A stretch of 64,000 nucleotides of DNA from Variovorax sp. ZS18.2.2 (GTDB taxonomy: Bacteria > Pseudomonadota > Gammaproteobacteria > Burkholderiales > Burkholderiaceae_C): NCBI RefSeq assembly GCF_024701975.1, contig NZ_JANLNM010000004.1, forward strand, positions 310,001 through 374,000. Direction: 5' to 3'. The translations under genes were made by a program, and so were the position numbers. Below are positions 52,273 to 60,905 of this stretch, one piece after another; the first letter of the stretch is position 1; each line of letters starts with the position of its first letter. The notes beneath the pieces were generated by a model. That model did no database searches, had not been told where the DNA came from, and saw only the letters and a list, made by a program, of their open reading frames with translations.

Positions 52273-55200
52273 CACGCGCTTTTTGTCGTTCATCGACTGT
52301 GGCCTCGCGCATCGGTGCGATCGCGGCCGTCTGTCTGGGCGTGTCGTGCACGGCCGCGCTGGCGGCGACCGCGAAGCTGTCGGACCAGCCGGTGTTTGCC
52401 TCATCCGATGTGCCGGGCAATCTTGCGTTGGCGCTGTCGGTGGAATACCCCACTGCGATCAGCGTGGCGAACCTCAACGACTACGCGGATGCCACCGAGT
52501 ACCTCGGCTACTTCGATCCGCGCAAGTGCTACACCTACCAGTACGTCAAGCCGGCGGAGAAGAAGGGCGCCGCGTCCGACAGCTACTTCCAGCCAGCGGG
52601 CGCGGCCACCGGCACCAGCAAGCACAGCTGCTCGGGCCAATGGAGCGGCAACTTCATGAACTGGGCCACGATGCAGACCATCGACCCTTTTCGATGGGCA
52701 CTCTCGGGCGGCTACCGCAGCGTCGACACGACGAGCGAGACCATCCTGGAGAAGGCGTGGGGTTCCAGCCAGGGCAACCTGACCAACTTCCCGTTGCGGG
52801 GAACGGACCAGGGCGCCGGGCACAGGCTGCCAAAGGCGTTGGTTTCCTCGGTCACGCCGTTCAGCAACTGGAGCAACTTCAACGCGAACATCTGGTCGCG
52901 CGGCAACACCATGGTGTTCACCGGGACAGGCAACTCCACCGGCACGGGAGACGACCTGAAGGACGTCGACGCTGCCAACAAGCAGAAGAAGGCGGACGCC
53001 GTCTACCAGGTCTATGTGCGCGTCAAGGTCTGCGACACGTCGGCCTCGGCCGGCGGCGTGGAAGCCAACTGCGTCAAGTACGGCACCAACTACAAGCCGG
53101 AAGGTTTGCTGCAGCAGAACGCCAACAAGATCCGCTACGGCACCTTCTCGTTCCTGAATGCTGGCGGCATAGCGCAGCAGGGCGGCGTGATGCGCGCGCC
53201 GATGGGGTTCATCGGCCCGACGTATCCACAGCCGCTGTCCACCGCGGTGGTCACCAACACCCGCGGCGAGTGGGATGCCACGACCGGCATCATGAACACC
53301 AACCCCGACGCTGTTTCGGCCACCGCGAGCGGCGTCACGCAGAGCGGGGTGATGAACTACCTCAACAAGTTCGGCCAGTCCGCCAAGAACTACATGATGT
53401 ATGACAACGTCAGCGAGCTCTACTACGCGACCGTGCGGTACTTCGAGAACCTGGGCAACGTGCCCGAATGGACCAACTCGGTGGCAGCGAACGTGGAGGG
53501 CAGGGAGGCCAAGCTCGACGGTTTTCCTGCGGTGACGGACTGGAGCGGCAAGGACCCCATCGCCTATTCGTGCCAGAAGAATTTCATTCTGGGCATCGGC
53601 GATGACCACACCCACTACGACTACAACGTGGGCGGAAGCGCCGTGACGAGTTGGCGGGGCAATCCCGCGGCGGTCGCCGCGGACTCGCTGAACAAGGCGG
53701 ATGCGTGGACGAAGAACCTGCAGGTGCTGGAAGGTTTCAAGACACCGACGCCATGGTGGAGCAACGGCGGCAGCGATACGACCTACTACATTGCCGGTCT
53801 GGCCTACGGCACGCACGTCAACGACATCCGCCCCGACCTGGCCGGCGTCCAGAACATTTCCACCTATTGGATGGACGTCATGGAGTACCAGCGGGCCGAG
53901 GACCTGAACCCGTACTACCTGGCGACCAAGTACGGCGGCTTCAGCGTGCCCGCGAACTACGACCCGGCCAACACCACCGCGCCGCTGGCGCAGGAATGGT
54001 GGAACACCTCGGGCGACAGCATCGACATGAACGGCAACAAGCGCCTTCGGCCCGACAACTACTTCCTGGCCGGTAACGCAGGACAGATGGTGAGCGGCCT
54101 GCGAGCCGCATTCACCGACATCGCCAACGCCATCAAGGCCTACACCACGTCTTTCTCCCTCTCCACCGCGCAGGCCGCTTCCACCGGCAGCGCTTCCTAT
54201 GCGTCGCAGTACGACTCCAAGGGATGGACGGGCGTGCTCACCGCCAGCAAGCTCACCTTCGCCAGCGACGGCACGCCGTCCGCCGCGCCGGTCTGGACCA
54301 CGAGCACCACGCTCGAGGCGCAACTGGCCAACGGCGGCTGGGACACGGCGCGCCGCATCGCGACATGGGACGGCAGCAAGGGCGTGGCCTTCCGCGCCGG
54401 CAGCGTGACGTCGGCACAACTGGCCGCCCTCGCGCCTGCCTACGCCCCCACCACGACCAGCACCGACTACCTCAACTACCTGCGTGGCGATCGCAAGAAC
54501 GAAGGCACCTCGACGGTGGCCGGAAGCACGCGGGCCCTGCGCAGCCGGGCCCTGCTGCTGGGCGACATCGTCAATGCGAAGGTGATGCCTGTCGGGCCGC
54601 CCGGCACCGGCTATTCGGAGAAGAGCAACCCGGGCTACACGGCCTTCAAGACCAAGTGGGCCGCGCGTCCCACCATGGTCTACGTCGGCGCCAACGACGG
54701 CATGCTGCATGCATTCAATGGCGCGCTCGACGGCGCCACCGCCGGAGTCGAGCAGTTCGCCTACGTGCCGGGTGCGCTGTTCCAGGGGCCGAACGGCACA
54801 CCGCAGGTGGATGGACTGGCACAGCTTGGAAGCCCCAAGTACGCCCATCGCTACTACGTGGACGCGACACCGCTGGCCTTCGACATCGACCTCAATAGCG
54901 CCGGCGGCGCATTCACCACCGCGAGCAACGGCAACGGCGCCGATTGGCACAGCCTGCTGATCGGCGGGCTGGGCAAGGGCGGCAAGAGCTACTACGCCAT
55001 CGACGTGACCGACCCGGCAGGCATGGGCAGCGAAGCCGCGGTGGCCGGCAAGGTGAAATGGGAGTTCACCGACGCCACCATGGGCTACAGCTATGGCGCG
55101 CCCACAGCCGTGAAGACGAAGAAATACGGCTGGGTCGTGATCCTCACCTCGGGCTACAACAACAGCGACGGCAAGGGCTACCTGTACATCGTCAATCCGA

Positions 55201-56033
55201 AGACCGGCGCGTTGCTCGAGAAGATGGGAACGCCCACGTCCTCCAGCGGCCTCGCACAGGCGTCCGCCTATGTCGCCGACCATGCCGACAACACGGCGGA
55301 TGCCGTCTATGCCGCGGACCTCGACGGGCAGCTCTGGCGCTTCGATCTCACCGCCGCCAAGGGCAGCACTGCCGCCTACCCGGTGCCGACCTTGCTGGCC
55401 AGGCTCACTGATTCATCCGGCAACGCGCAGCCCGTGACCACCGCGCCGTTGATCGAGATCAACCCTGTCACGCGCAAGCGCTTCGTGTTGCTCGGAACCG
55501 GCAGGCTGCTGGACGCCTCGGACGTGAATTCGAAGGCGCCGCAGTCGTTCTACGCCATCGTCGACGGCACGGCCGGCAGCTTCAATGCCGTGACCGATCC
55601 CATCACGCGCAGCCAGCTCACGAAGGTGGACGACGTGATCAAGGGCATCAGCCTCTCGAACACTTCGCCGGGCTGGTATCTGGACATGGGTGTCGATACC
55701 AGTGTCAGCTGGCGCCTGGTTTCCAACCCGGCGGCCTTCAACGGCATCGTGGCTTTCTCCAGCCTGCTGACCACCGGCGACGCCTGCAGTCCTTCGGGGC
55801 AAAGCCGGGTCTATGCCATCAACTACGGAACGGGAAGCTCGGTGCTGCTGCCCTCCGGAACCGCCTATCAGAGTTTCCCCAGCGCCGTCACCGACCTGCG
55901 ATTCGTGAGCGTGGATGGGTCCGCCCGCATCATCGTCGGGACGGATGGGAGACCGGTGCCCGTGAAAGCCGATCTGACCAAGGGCATCTCGCTGCGTCTC
56001 TTGAACTGGCGCGAAGTACCGGCGGTGAACTGA
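52269..56033 (+). CDS. pilY1: Type IV pilus tip adhesin/biogenesis protein PilY1
   Basis: A 1254-residue exported protein with a signal peptide ending ALAA (residue ~32). The N-terminal part has the PilY1 hallmarks NLALALSVEYPTAI, YLGYFDPRKCYTYQ, and CSGQWSGNFMNWATMQTID. The C-terminal PilC/PilY beta-propeller contains RALLLGDIVNAKVMPVG, MVYVGANDGMLHAFNG, LLIGGLGKGGKSYYAIDVTD and VYAADLDGQLWRFDL. I see no clear calcium loop in the propeller. ATGA coupling to pilX. Confidence 0.95.
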   Translation: MTRAFCRSSTVASRIGAIAAVCLGVSCTAALAATAKLSDQPVFASSDVPGNLALALSVEYPTAISVANLNDYADATEYLGYFDPRKCYTYQYVKPAEKKGAASDSYFQPAGAATGTSKHSCSGQWSGNFMNWATMQTIDPFRWALSGGYRSVDTTSETILEKAWGSSQGNLTNFPLRGTDQGAGHRLPKALVSSVTPFSNWSNFNANIWSRGNTMVFTGTGNSTGTGDDLKDVDAANKQKKADAVYQVYVRVKVCDTSASAGGVEANCVKYGTNYKPEGLLQQNANKIRYGTFSFLNAGGIAQQGGVMRAPMGFIGPTYPQPLSTAVVTNTRGEWDATTGIMNTNPDAVSATASGVTQSGVMNYLNKFGQSAKNYMMYDNVSELYYATVRYFENLGNVPEWTNSVAANVEGREAKLDGFPAVTDWSGKDPIAYSCQKNFILGIGDDHTHYDYNVGGSAVTSWRGNPAAVAADSLNKADAWTKNLQVLEGFKTPTPWWSNGGSDTTYYIAGLAYGTHVNDIRPDLAGVQNISTYWMDVMEYQRAEDLNPYYLATKYGGFSVPANYDPANTTAPLAQEWWNTSGDSIDMNGNKRLRPDNYFLAGNAGQMVSGLRAAFTDIANAIKAYTTSFSLSTAQAASTGSASYASQYDSKGWTGVLTASKLTFASDGTPSAAPVWTTSTTLEAQLANGGWDTARRIATWDGSKGVAFRAGSVTSAQLAALAPAYAPTTTSTDYLNYLRGDRKNEGTSTVAGSTRALRSRALLLGDIVNAKVMPVGPPGTGYSEKSNPGYTAFKTKWAARPTMVYVGANDGMLHAFNGALDGATAGVEQFAYVPGALFQGPNGTPQVDGLAQLGSPKYAHRYYVDATPLAFDIDLNSAGGAFTTASNGNGADWHSLLIGGLGKGGKSYYAIDVTDPAGMGSEAAVAGKVKWEFTDATMGYSYGAPTAVKTKKYGWVVILTSGYNNSDGKGYLYIVNPKTGALLEKMGTPTSSSGLAQASAYVADHADNTADAVYAADLDGQLWRFDLTAAKGSTAAYPVPTLLARLTDSSGNAQPVTTAPLIEINPVTRKRFVLLGTGRLLDASDVNSKAPQSFYAIVDGTAGSFNAVTDPITRSQLTKVDDVIKGISLSNTSPGWYLDMGVDTSVSWRLVSNPAAFNGIVAFSSLLTTGDACSPSGQSRVYAINYGTGSSVLLPSGTAYQSFPSAVTDLRFVSVDGSARIIVGTDGRPVPVKADLTKGISLRLLNWREVPAVN

Positions 56034-56064
56034 TGCGCAGCTGCGTGTGCAAGGGAGGCGAGAC

Positions 56065-56763
56065 ATGACCGTTCTGAGACTCGGTGTCTACAGGTTGCCC
56101 GCGCCCGAGGCGGCCGTGATCCGGACCATCGTCCAGCTGTATGCGAACGACGTGGCCTTTCCGTGGACCATGGTCAATGCACCGCCGTACGACGCACTGC
56201 TTGTCGACGAGAGCGCGACGGCAAACGAGCGCGCCGAGTTCGCCCGCACGGCCGGCGCCGTGCTCGCGCTCACGCGCAGGAATTCCGGTGGCTCGCCCCA
56301 TACGCTGGAGCGTCCGATACGGGCCGACAAGCTGCAGCAATGGCTCAAGAGCACCGAGCGCGCATTGCTGGCCGCGCGGTCCACGCGCTCGGCGATGGAA
56401 GAGCAGTCCGCGCTGGAGATCGAGGTTTCCTATTCGGTCCGCTTCACGCTGCGGCGCTGGCCTTCGGCCCTGCTGTTGCGCAACGACCCCGACAAGGTGC
56501 GGATGTCCAGCCTGCTGGCGCGCCGCACGCTGAGCGCCATCGAACTGGCCGAACTGGGCGAGATCTCTCTTCCCCGGTGCGTCACGTTCCTGCAGACGCT
56601 GCGCTCGGCGGGCATGCTGGAGCTGCATGTGGCACCGGCTGCCGCAAGGGGGCACGCGGAACTGCCGTACCTCCCGATCACTTCAGCCCCGGTGCGCAGC
56701 GAGTTCATGCGCGGCCTCATCGGCGGCATCCGTCGCCGGCTGGGCCTCGGAGCAACGCCATGA
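56065..56763 (+). CDS. Uncharacterised protein, paralogue of the 38027 product
   Basis: A 232-residue protein; AGGGAGG lies ten bases before the ATG. It shares its plan with the protein at 38027: strand LRLGVYRLPAPEA, strand YDALLVDES, strand AVLALTRR, the LERPIRADKLQQWL segment, RFTLRRWP and a C-terminal SAIELAELGEISLPRCVTFL helix pair. It adds a ~35-residue basic tail (RGLIGGIRRRLGLG). It starts the GTPase/roadblock end of the pilus operon, 31 bases after pilY1, and overlaps the GTPase gene (ATGA). A pseudo-receiver adaptor is my inference. Confidence 0.65.
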   Translation: MTVLRLGVYRLPAPEAAVIRTIVQLYANDVAFPWTMVNAPPYDALLVDESATANERAEFARTAGAVLALTRRNSGGSPHTLERPIRADKLQQWLKSTERALLAARSTRSAMEEQSALEIEVSYSVRFTLRRWPSALLLRNDPDKVRMSSLLARRTLSAIELAELGEISLPRCVTFLQTLRSAGMLELHVAPAAARGHAELPYLPITSAPVRSEFMRGLIGGIRRRLGLGATP

Positions 56764-57302
56764 GGGAATACAAGATCCTCTTCACGGGCTCCGTGGGCGC
56801 CGGCAAGACGACTGCGATCGGTTGCGTGAGCGATGCGATGCCGGTCATGACCGACGTGCTCAACTCCGACACATCGATCGACAAGGAGCGCACCACCGTG
56901 GGCCTGGACTTCGGCCTGCTCACGCTGGAGAGCGGGGACCGCGTCCGCATGTACGGAACGCCCGGGCAGCCGCGCTTCGAATTCCTCTGGAAGATCCTGG
57001 TGCGCAACGCGCTGGGCGTGATCGTTCTGATCGACAACTCGCGGCCCGATCCGCTGGCGGACCTGGCCATCTACATGACCGGCTTCTCCGAAGCGCTTCG
57101 CACGATGCCTTGCGTCGTCGGCGTGGGGCGACTGCTGGCGCATCCGGTGCCGACCCTGGACGACTACGCGGAAGCGCTCGCCGCAAAGGGCCAGGTACAT
57201 CCGATCCTCGAAGTGGACGTGCGAGACAGGAGCGACGTGCTCCTGTTGATCGACACGCTGCTGGTGCAACTCGAAGCCGATTGTGGGAGAGAGACAAAGT
57301 GA
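56760..57302 (+). CDS. COG2229-type small Ras-like GTPase
   Basis: A 180-residue protein. P-loop GSVGAGKTT at residues 10-18, switch I TTVGLDFG at 45-52, and the switch II motif GTPGQPRF at 66-73, as in COG2229/MglA-related GTPases. The G4 motif expected as NKxD is VGRLL-like (Gly123-Arg124-Leu-Leu126), so guanine specificity is uncertain. Coupled on both sides by ATGA and GTGA to the 56065 gene and a roadblock gene, its likely partner. Such modules control polarity or motility, and here the neighbours are pilus genes. Confidence 0.88.
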   Translation: MREYKILFTGSVGAGKTTAIGCVSDAMPVMTDVLNSDTSIDKERTTVGLDFGLLTLESGDRVRMYGTPGQPRFEFLWKILVRNALGVIVLIDNSRPDPLADLAIYMTGFSEALRTMPCVVGVGRLLAHPVPTLDDYAEALAAKGQVHPILEVDVRDRSDVLLLIDTLLVQLEADCGRETK

Positions 57303-57694
57303 TTGATCGACAAGACCTGTCCCGTACGGCAGCCGCGCATGCGCAGCGCGAGGCACGCAAGCTGGTCGACGAACTGGACGGCGTGACGGCCGTCGTGGTC
57401 GCGACCATCGACGGCTTCAATGTGGCCTCCGCGGTCATCGGCGATGCGGACCCCGCCCGCGTCGCGGCGATGGCCAGTTCCATCGTGGCCATTGCCAGCG
57501 TTGTCTCCGAAGAGGCGCGCCTGGGCCGCCACAAGAGCGTGATCGTGCAGACGGAGTCGGGCTTTGCCGTCTTTTGCAGCGTGCCCCGGCGCGACGTCGA
57601 ACTCGTCATCAACGTGCTCGCCCGCGATGCGGCCGTGCTGGCGCTGGTGGCCTATCGGGCCGCGCAGCTGGCCAGGACCCTCACCGACGCATGA
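57299..57694 (+). CDS. Roadblock/LC7 domain protein 1
   Basis: A 131-residue protein with a GTG start inside the GTPase stop (GTGA). A helical leader (residues ~5-25) is followed by the roadblock fold: DELDGVTAVVVATIDGFNVA, MASSIVAIASVVSEEARLG, SVIVQTESGFAVFCSVPRRD and a C-terminal Ala-rich helix. Comparable proteins (MglB-like) act as GTPase activators or platforms for the adjacent small GTPase. Confidence 0.88.
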   Translation: MIDRQDLSRTAAAHAQREARKLVDELDGVTAVVVATIDGFNVASAVIGDADPARVAAMASSIVAIASVVSEEARLGRHKSVIVQTESGFAVFCSVPRRDVELVINVLARDAAVLALVAYRAAQLARTLTDA

Positions 57695-57750
57695 CCCACC
57701 GAGCGGCAAGGCCGCATTTTTTCGAACCGCTTTTTTTACTGGAGAACAAC

Positions 57751-58110
57751 TTGGCAACCATCAAGCAGACCCTCGACGACATCCTGACCATCGAAGGTGC
57801 CATGTGCGCGGCCGTGGTCGACTCGGCCAGCGGCATGATCCTGGGCGCCGCGGGCGCGGGCCTGGACATAGAGATCGCCGCGGCCGGCAACACCGAGGTC
57901 GTGCGCGCCAAACTCAAGACCATGCGGGCCCTGGGCTTGAGCGACGTGATCGAGGACATGCTGATCACGCTGGGAAAGCAGTACCACATCATCCGTCCCT
58001 CGGCCACCAAGGAGGGTGTGTTCATCTACGTCGTGTTGGACAAGCAGCGTGCCAACCTCGCGCTCGGCCGCCGCAAGACGCAGGACGCCGACAAGCAGAT
58101 GGAATTTTGA
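57751..58110 (+). CDS. Roadblock/LC7 domain protein 2
   Basis: A 119-residue protein if begun at TTG 57751, which has CTGGAG six bases upstream and gives the usual N-terminus xATIKQTLDDILTIEGAMCA. An ATG at 57691, overlapping the preceding stop, would add 20 atypical residues (HFFEPLFLLENN). The fold continues with VDSASGMILGAAG, EVVRAKLKTMRALGL, DVIEDMLITLGKQYHIIRP and VFIYVVLDKQRANLALGRR. It differs enough from roadblock 1 to suggest a heterodimer or a separate role. Confidence 0.85.
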   Translation: MATIKQTLDDILTIEGAMCAAVVDSASGMILGAAGAGLDIEIAAAGNTEVVRAKLKTMRALGLSDVIEDMLITLGKQYHIIRPSATKEGVFIYVVLDKQRANLALGRRKTQDADKQMEF

Positions 58111-58313
58111 AACCGCTCACGCGAACCATCAGTTCGTTGAGTTCCGCTGTCAGGTGCGCAGCCAATCCGCCGGTCGTTGTCGTGGCCGGTCCGCCGAAGG
58201 ACCTGGGCTTCACCGACACCGCGCCCGTGCCTGACCCGGCCGCGACGCCGCCCTTCGTCGACAACGTCGCGACCAACCAGCGCGGCGATGCGCGCTACGC
58301 GACCAAGACCTGA
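58107..58313 (+). CDS. Small ORF at the end of the GTPase/roadblock operon
   Basis: A possible 68-residue peptide from a TTG that overlaps the roadblock 2 stop. It is rich in Pro, Ala and Val (PVVVVAGPPKDLGFTDTAPV), with no recognised domain. The overlap matches the operon's coupling style, but a TTG start without a clear ribosome site makes it uncertain. Confidence 0.35.
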   Translation: MKPLTRTISSLSSAVRCAANPPVVVVAGPPKDLGFTDTAPVPDPAATPPFVDNVATNQRGDARYATKT

Positions 58314-58467
58314 ACAATCGATGGTTTGCCGTGTTCCTTGCCGGCAATGTCGGAGACAGCGCATCGCGATGATCAAACCTTTATGCGCATAGCGCTGTTT
58401 TGTACAAGGTTTTGATGCGATGGCGGACAAGATGGCTGCCTCAATGAATCAATGCCTTGGCAAGCAC

Positions 58468-59202
58468 ATGAAACCAGTAGCCATCCTTCAACACGAACAA
58501 CACATGGGCCCGGGCAGCCTGCACGAATGCCTGCAGCAACTCGCCGTGCCGCTGCAACTGATCCGGACCGACAAAGGGCAGGCGGTGCCCAAGGACGCGC
58601 AGGCGTTCAGCGGCATTGTCCTGCTCGACAGCGAGCGAAGTGCGCTCGACCGGTTGAATTGGATTCGCGCCGAGCTGAGTCTTTGCAAGGAAAGTCTGGC
58701 CCAGGGCGTGCCCGTGCTTGGACTGGGCTATGGCGCTCAGTTGCTGGCCGTGGCTGCAGGAGGCAGCGTCGCGCCAAGCAATTCTCCGAGCTATGGCTGG
58801 ACACCGTCGTGGCTCACGCCCCAGGCCGGCGCCTGGTTCGACGTGCCGACCAGGTTGGAGATCTTCAATGCCCACGACCACACCCTCGAACTGCCGCCCG
58901 AAGCCGAATGCTTCTTGCTGGACAGGCACTGCCACAACAAGGGGTTCACGCTGGGACAAAACATGGGCTTGCTGTGTCCCCTGGGGCTCACGCCCGTGGA
59001 CCTGGTCGCCTGGTGCGCCCGCAAAGGCACCAAGCTCGCACAGGCCAAAGGGCCTGATGTGCAGAACCGCATCTCCATGCAGCGCGCCCTGCCTGAACGC
59101 ATGGGCAAATTGAACACCTTGGCCCATCGGATCTTCACGCGCTGGGCGCAGCAGTTGCCAGGCGCGCCGCGCCCCGTGGACTTCGTCAGGCTCGCGGCCT
59201 GA
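58468..59202 (+). CDS. Class I glutamine amidotransferase-like protein without catalytic residues
   Basis: A 244-residue protein (upstream ATG at 58420 is an alternative). It aligns with the class I GATase fold: MKPVAILQHEQHMGPGSLHE, then VPVLGLGYGAQLLAVAAGGS, NAHDHTLELPPEAE, and NMGLLCPLGLTPVDLVAW. The nucleophile elbow GxCxGxQ has Gly in place of Cys (codon GGC), and the usual H-P-E is C-P-L. All three catalytic positions are therefore lost. It is probably a binding or regulatory protein. An intrinsic terminator follows. Confidence 0.78.
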   Translation: MKPVAILQHEQHMGPGSLHECLQQLAVPLQLIRTDKGQAVPKDAQAFSGIVLLDSERSALDRLNWIRAELSLCKESLAQGVPVLGLGYGAQLLAVAAGGSVAPSNSPSYGWTPSWLTPQAGAWFDVPTRLEIFNAHDHTLELPPEAECFLLDRHCHNKGFTLGQNMGLLCPLGLTPVDLVAWCARKGTKLAQAKGPDVQNRISMQRALPERMGKLNTLAHRIFTRWAQQLPGAPRPVDFVRLAA

Positions 59203-59262
59203 AACGAAACGGCGCGGCGGGCTGGAGGTGAAACAGCCTGAGCCTGCCGACGCATTGCACCT

Positions 59263-59287
59263 GGCTGAGAACACTCAGCCGTTTTTC
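59263..59287 (+). terminator. Rho-independent terminator after the GATase-like gene
   Basis: Perfect stem GGCTGAG-AACA-CTCAGCC followed by GTTTTTC. It lies 60 bases after the stop codon and just before the next small gene, separating the two units. Confidence 0.75.
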
Positions 59288-59295
59288 AAACATCC

Positions 59296-59523
59296 ATGAG
59301 CGGAGTATTTGTGCCAATCGCTGAATCCGAAGTCGTTGTTGGAGGCATCTATGCACTGTCCAACACGCAAGAACGCCGAGTGACGGCCATCGAAAACGGG
59401 AAAGTCCGTTTCGAGGTGCGCGTAGACACCAGGAGCGAGTGGAGCCGTGGCTCGCCCATGGCCAACCCTCCAAAGCTGAAAACCTTTGCCAATGCCTGCA
59501 GCCAGACGTTGGCGAGACCGTAG
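59296..59523 (+). CDS. Small hypothetical protein
   Basis: A 75-residue soluble protein; ESEVVVGGIYALSNTQERRV, then TAIENGKVRFEVRVD suggests a small beta-barrel-like fold. It lies directly behind a terminator, so ATG 59296 has little leader. GTG 59311, with GCGGAG five bases upstream, is a credible start. No family recognised. Confidence 0.5.
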   Translation: MSGVFVPIAESEVVVGGIYALSNTQERRVTAIENGKVRFEVRVDTRSEWSRGSPMANPPKLKTFANACSQTLARP

Positions 59524-59651
59524 AGTCGAGCGGTTTTGCGGCATTCGGGCCCGACAGGATGCGCTCCTGTTGGGCTCCACTGATCGCTGACCTCGGATCG
59601 GACTGAATCTGCGTTGACCGGATCAGCGGGGTCATCAGCCCGCACGGGAAG

Positions 59652-60467
59652 TCAGCGCAATTCGTCCAGGCGCAGCACGAACCGGCGCGACCGGGCGCTG
59701 CTCAACGCCGGGGAACGGTGCGCGAGCCCCCGGCCGCAGTCCTGTTCATCCGTCCCACGACCTCGAAAGAGAGCAACGGTGTGCAGCGGCATGCGCCGGA
59801 AAGGCCCGGCAAATCCCTTCGGCGCCCGCAACGCTGCGTCCGCATGACGGGAGGCTACCCATTCGGCGCCGAGGCCGCTGTAGGTGCACAGCAGATGCAG
59901 GCCGGCATCGTCGAAGTGCCAGTTTTCATCGACGTCTCGTCCACGCGCCTGCAGGGTAAGGGTCATTCGGGGGTGTCCCGTGATCAGCGCGAAGCGGGTC
60001 GCCAGCATGTCGATGTCCGCCATCAAGCCGTCTCGCTCCGGCCCACTCGGCGTACGCGATGTCTTGCACGCCGCGTTCAGTCCGGATGCGACATCGGCCG
60101 CGCGCAATTGCAGTTGCCCTGTGGGAAGCCTTGCCGAGGGCAAGGCTTCCAGCCATGCAGACATCGAAGCGCAGGGGTCACGCTCCCACAACGCCAGATC
60201 GACCCCTGGTTCCAGAATCCTTTCGAGCACCTCGATGTCCTGGCCGAGCAATACCTCGTGCGATTGCCGAGACCGCGAAGCTTCCTGCCGGACAGACGGC
60301 GCGATCGGCTGCGGCAAAGATATGTTCGAGTTCGTCGAGGACCTTGCACCGGACCATTGCGAGCGCCCCTCGAACTCGCCTGCGCGACTGCGGCCCAGAG
60401 TCAGGCCGGACTCGAGGGCCAGGTCAACGACCGTCCTCCGCGAGTCACCCACCGTGGGCCAGCCCAC
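59652..60467 (-). CDS. DUF1826-like protein
   Basis: About 271 residues from GTG 60467 (GTG 60452 also possible); the frame is open further upstream but overlaps the gene at 60445. The features DIEVLERILEPGVDLALWER, NWHFDDAGLHLLCTYSGLGA, and the C-terminal HRSPALSSARSRRFVLRLDE match my recollection of DUF1826. No catalytic role is known to me. It overlaps the preceding gene by 7-23 bases. Confidence 0.65.
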   Translation of the reverse strand: MGWPTVGDSRRTVVDLALESGLTLGRSRAGEFEGRSQWSGARSSTNSNISLPQPIAPSVRQEASRSRQSHEVLLGQDIEVLERILEPGVDLALWERDPCASMSAWLEALPSARLPTGQLQLRAADVASGLNAACKTSRTPSGPERDGLMADIDMLATRFALITGHPRMTLTLQARGRDVDENWHFDDAGLHLLCTYSGLGAEWVASRHADAALRAPKGFAGPFRRMPLHTVALFRGRGTDEQDCGRGLAHRSPALSSARSRRFVLRLDELR

Positions 60468-60789
60468 GACGCTGGAGATGCTCGCGCCAGCTTGTGAGGT
60501 GGCCGATCTCGCCATCGGGTGCGCATTCGAGCAAGCAGTGCACCACGGAGGCATAGCTCTCCAAGGGCAGACGAATCATGAGGCGCGCGCGCGGGGCTCC
60601 GCTCGAACATGTTGCATTCACGCGGATCAGGGGTTCGCAGCGCAGCACGCCTGCCCCCTTGCATACGGCGATGCCGCGCCGAACGCGGCACGCGTCAATC
60701 GATGGCACCGTGACATCAAGTACCTTGAAGATCGTCTCGCTCTTGGCGAGCACGGTGCCCGCATATTCCCGATAGGCGGCGTAAGCCAT
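60445..60789 (-). CDS. Hypothetical protein upstream of the DUF1826-like gene
   Basis: A 114-residue soluble protein with a good ribosome site (CAGGAG, then TTTC, then ATG). The body reads YREYAGTVLAKSETIFKVLD, then RVRRGIAVCKGAGVLRCEPL and PRARLMIRLPLESYASVVHC. No motif recognised. It overlaps the DUF1826-like gene, suggesting a two-gene unit. Confidence 0.6.
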   Translation of the reverse strand: MAYAAYREYAGTVLAKSETIFKVLDVTVPSIDACRVRRGIAVCKGAGVLRCEPLIRVNATCSSGAPRARLMIRLPLESYASVVHCLLECAPDGEIGHLTSWREHLQRRGLAHGG

Positions 60790-60905
60790 GAAACTCCTGT
60801 GATGGAAATGTACACAGCGCCAATATCGTCAGATGCGTATGAAAACGGTGCAAACATTGCGCCCGTCGATGGAAATGCCGCGTAAACGGGATCCCTGAGG
60901 ATCGA

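Noticed and set aside
52401..55283. 960-codon open frame antisense to pilY1
   Set aside because: The pilY1 reading is certain from domain content; the antisense frame is rich in Arg, Gly, His and Val with no motif.
59546..59578. Hairpin GCCCGACAGGA...TCCTGTTGGGC between convergent genes
   Set aside because: Stable, but no T-tract follows; a terminator cannot be claimed.
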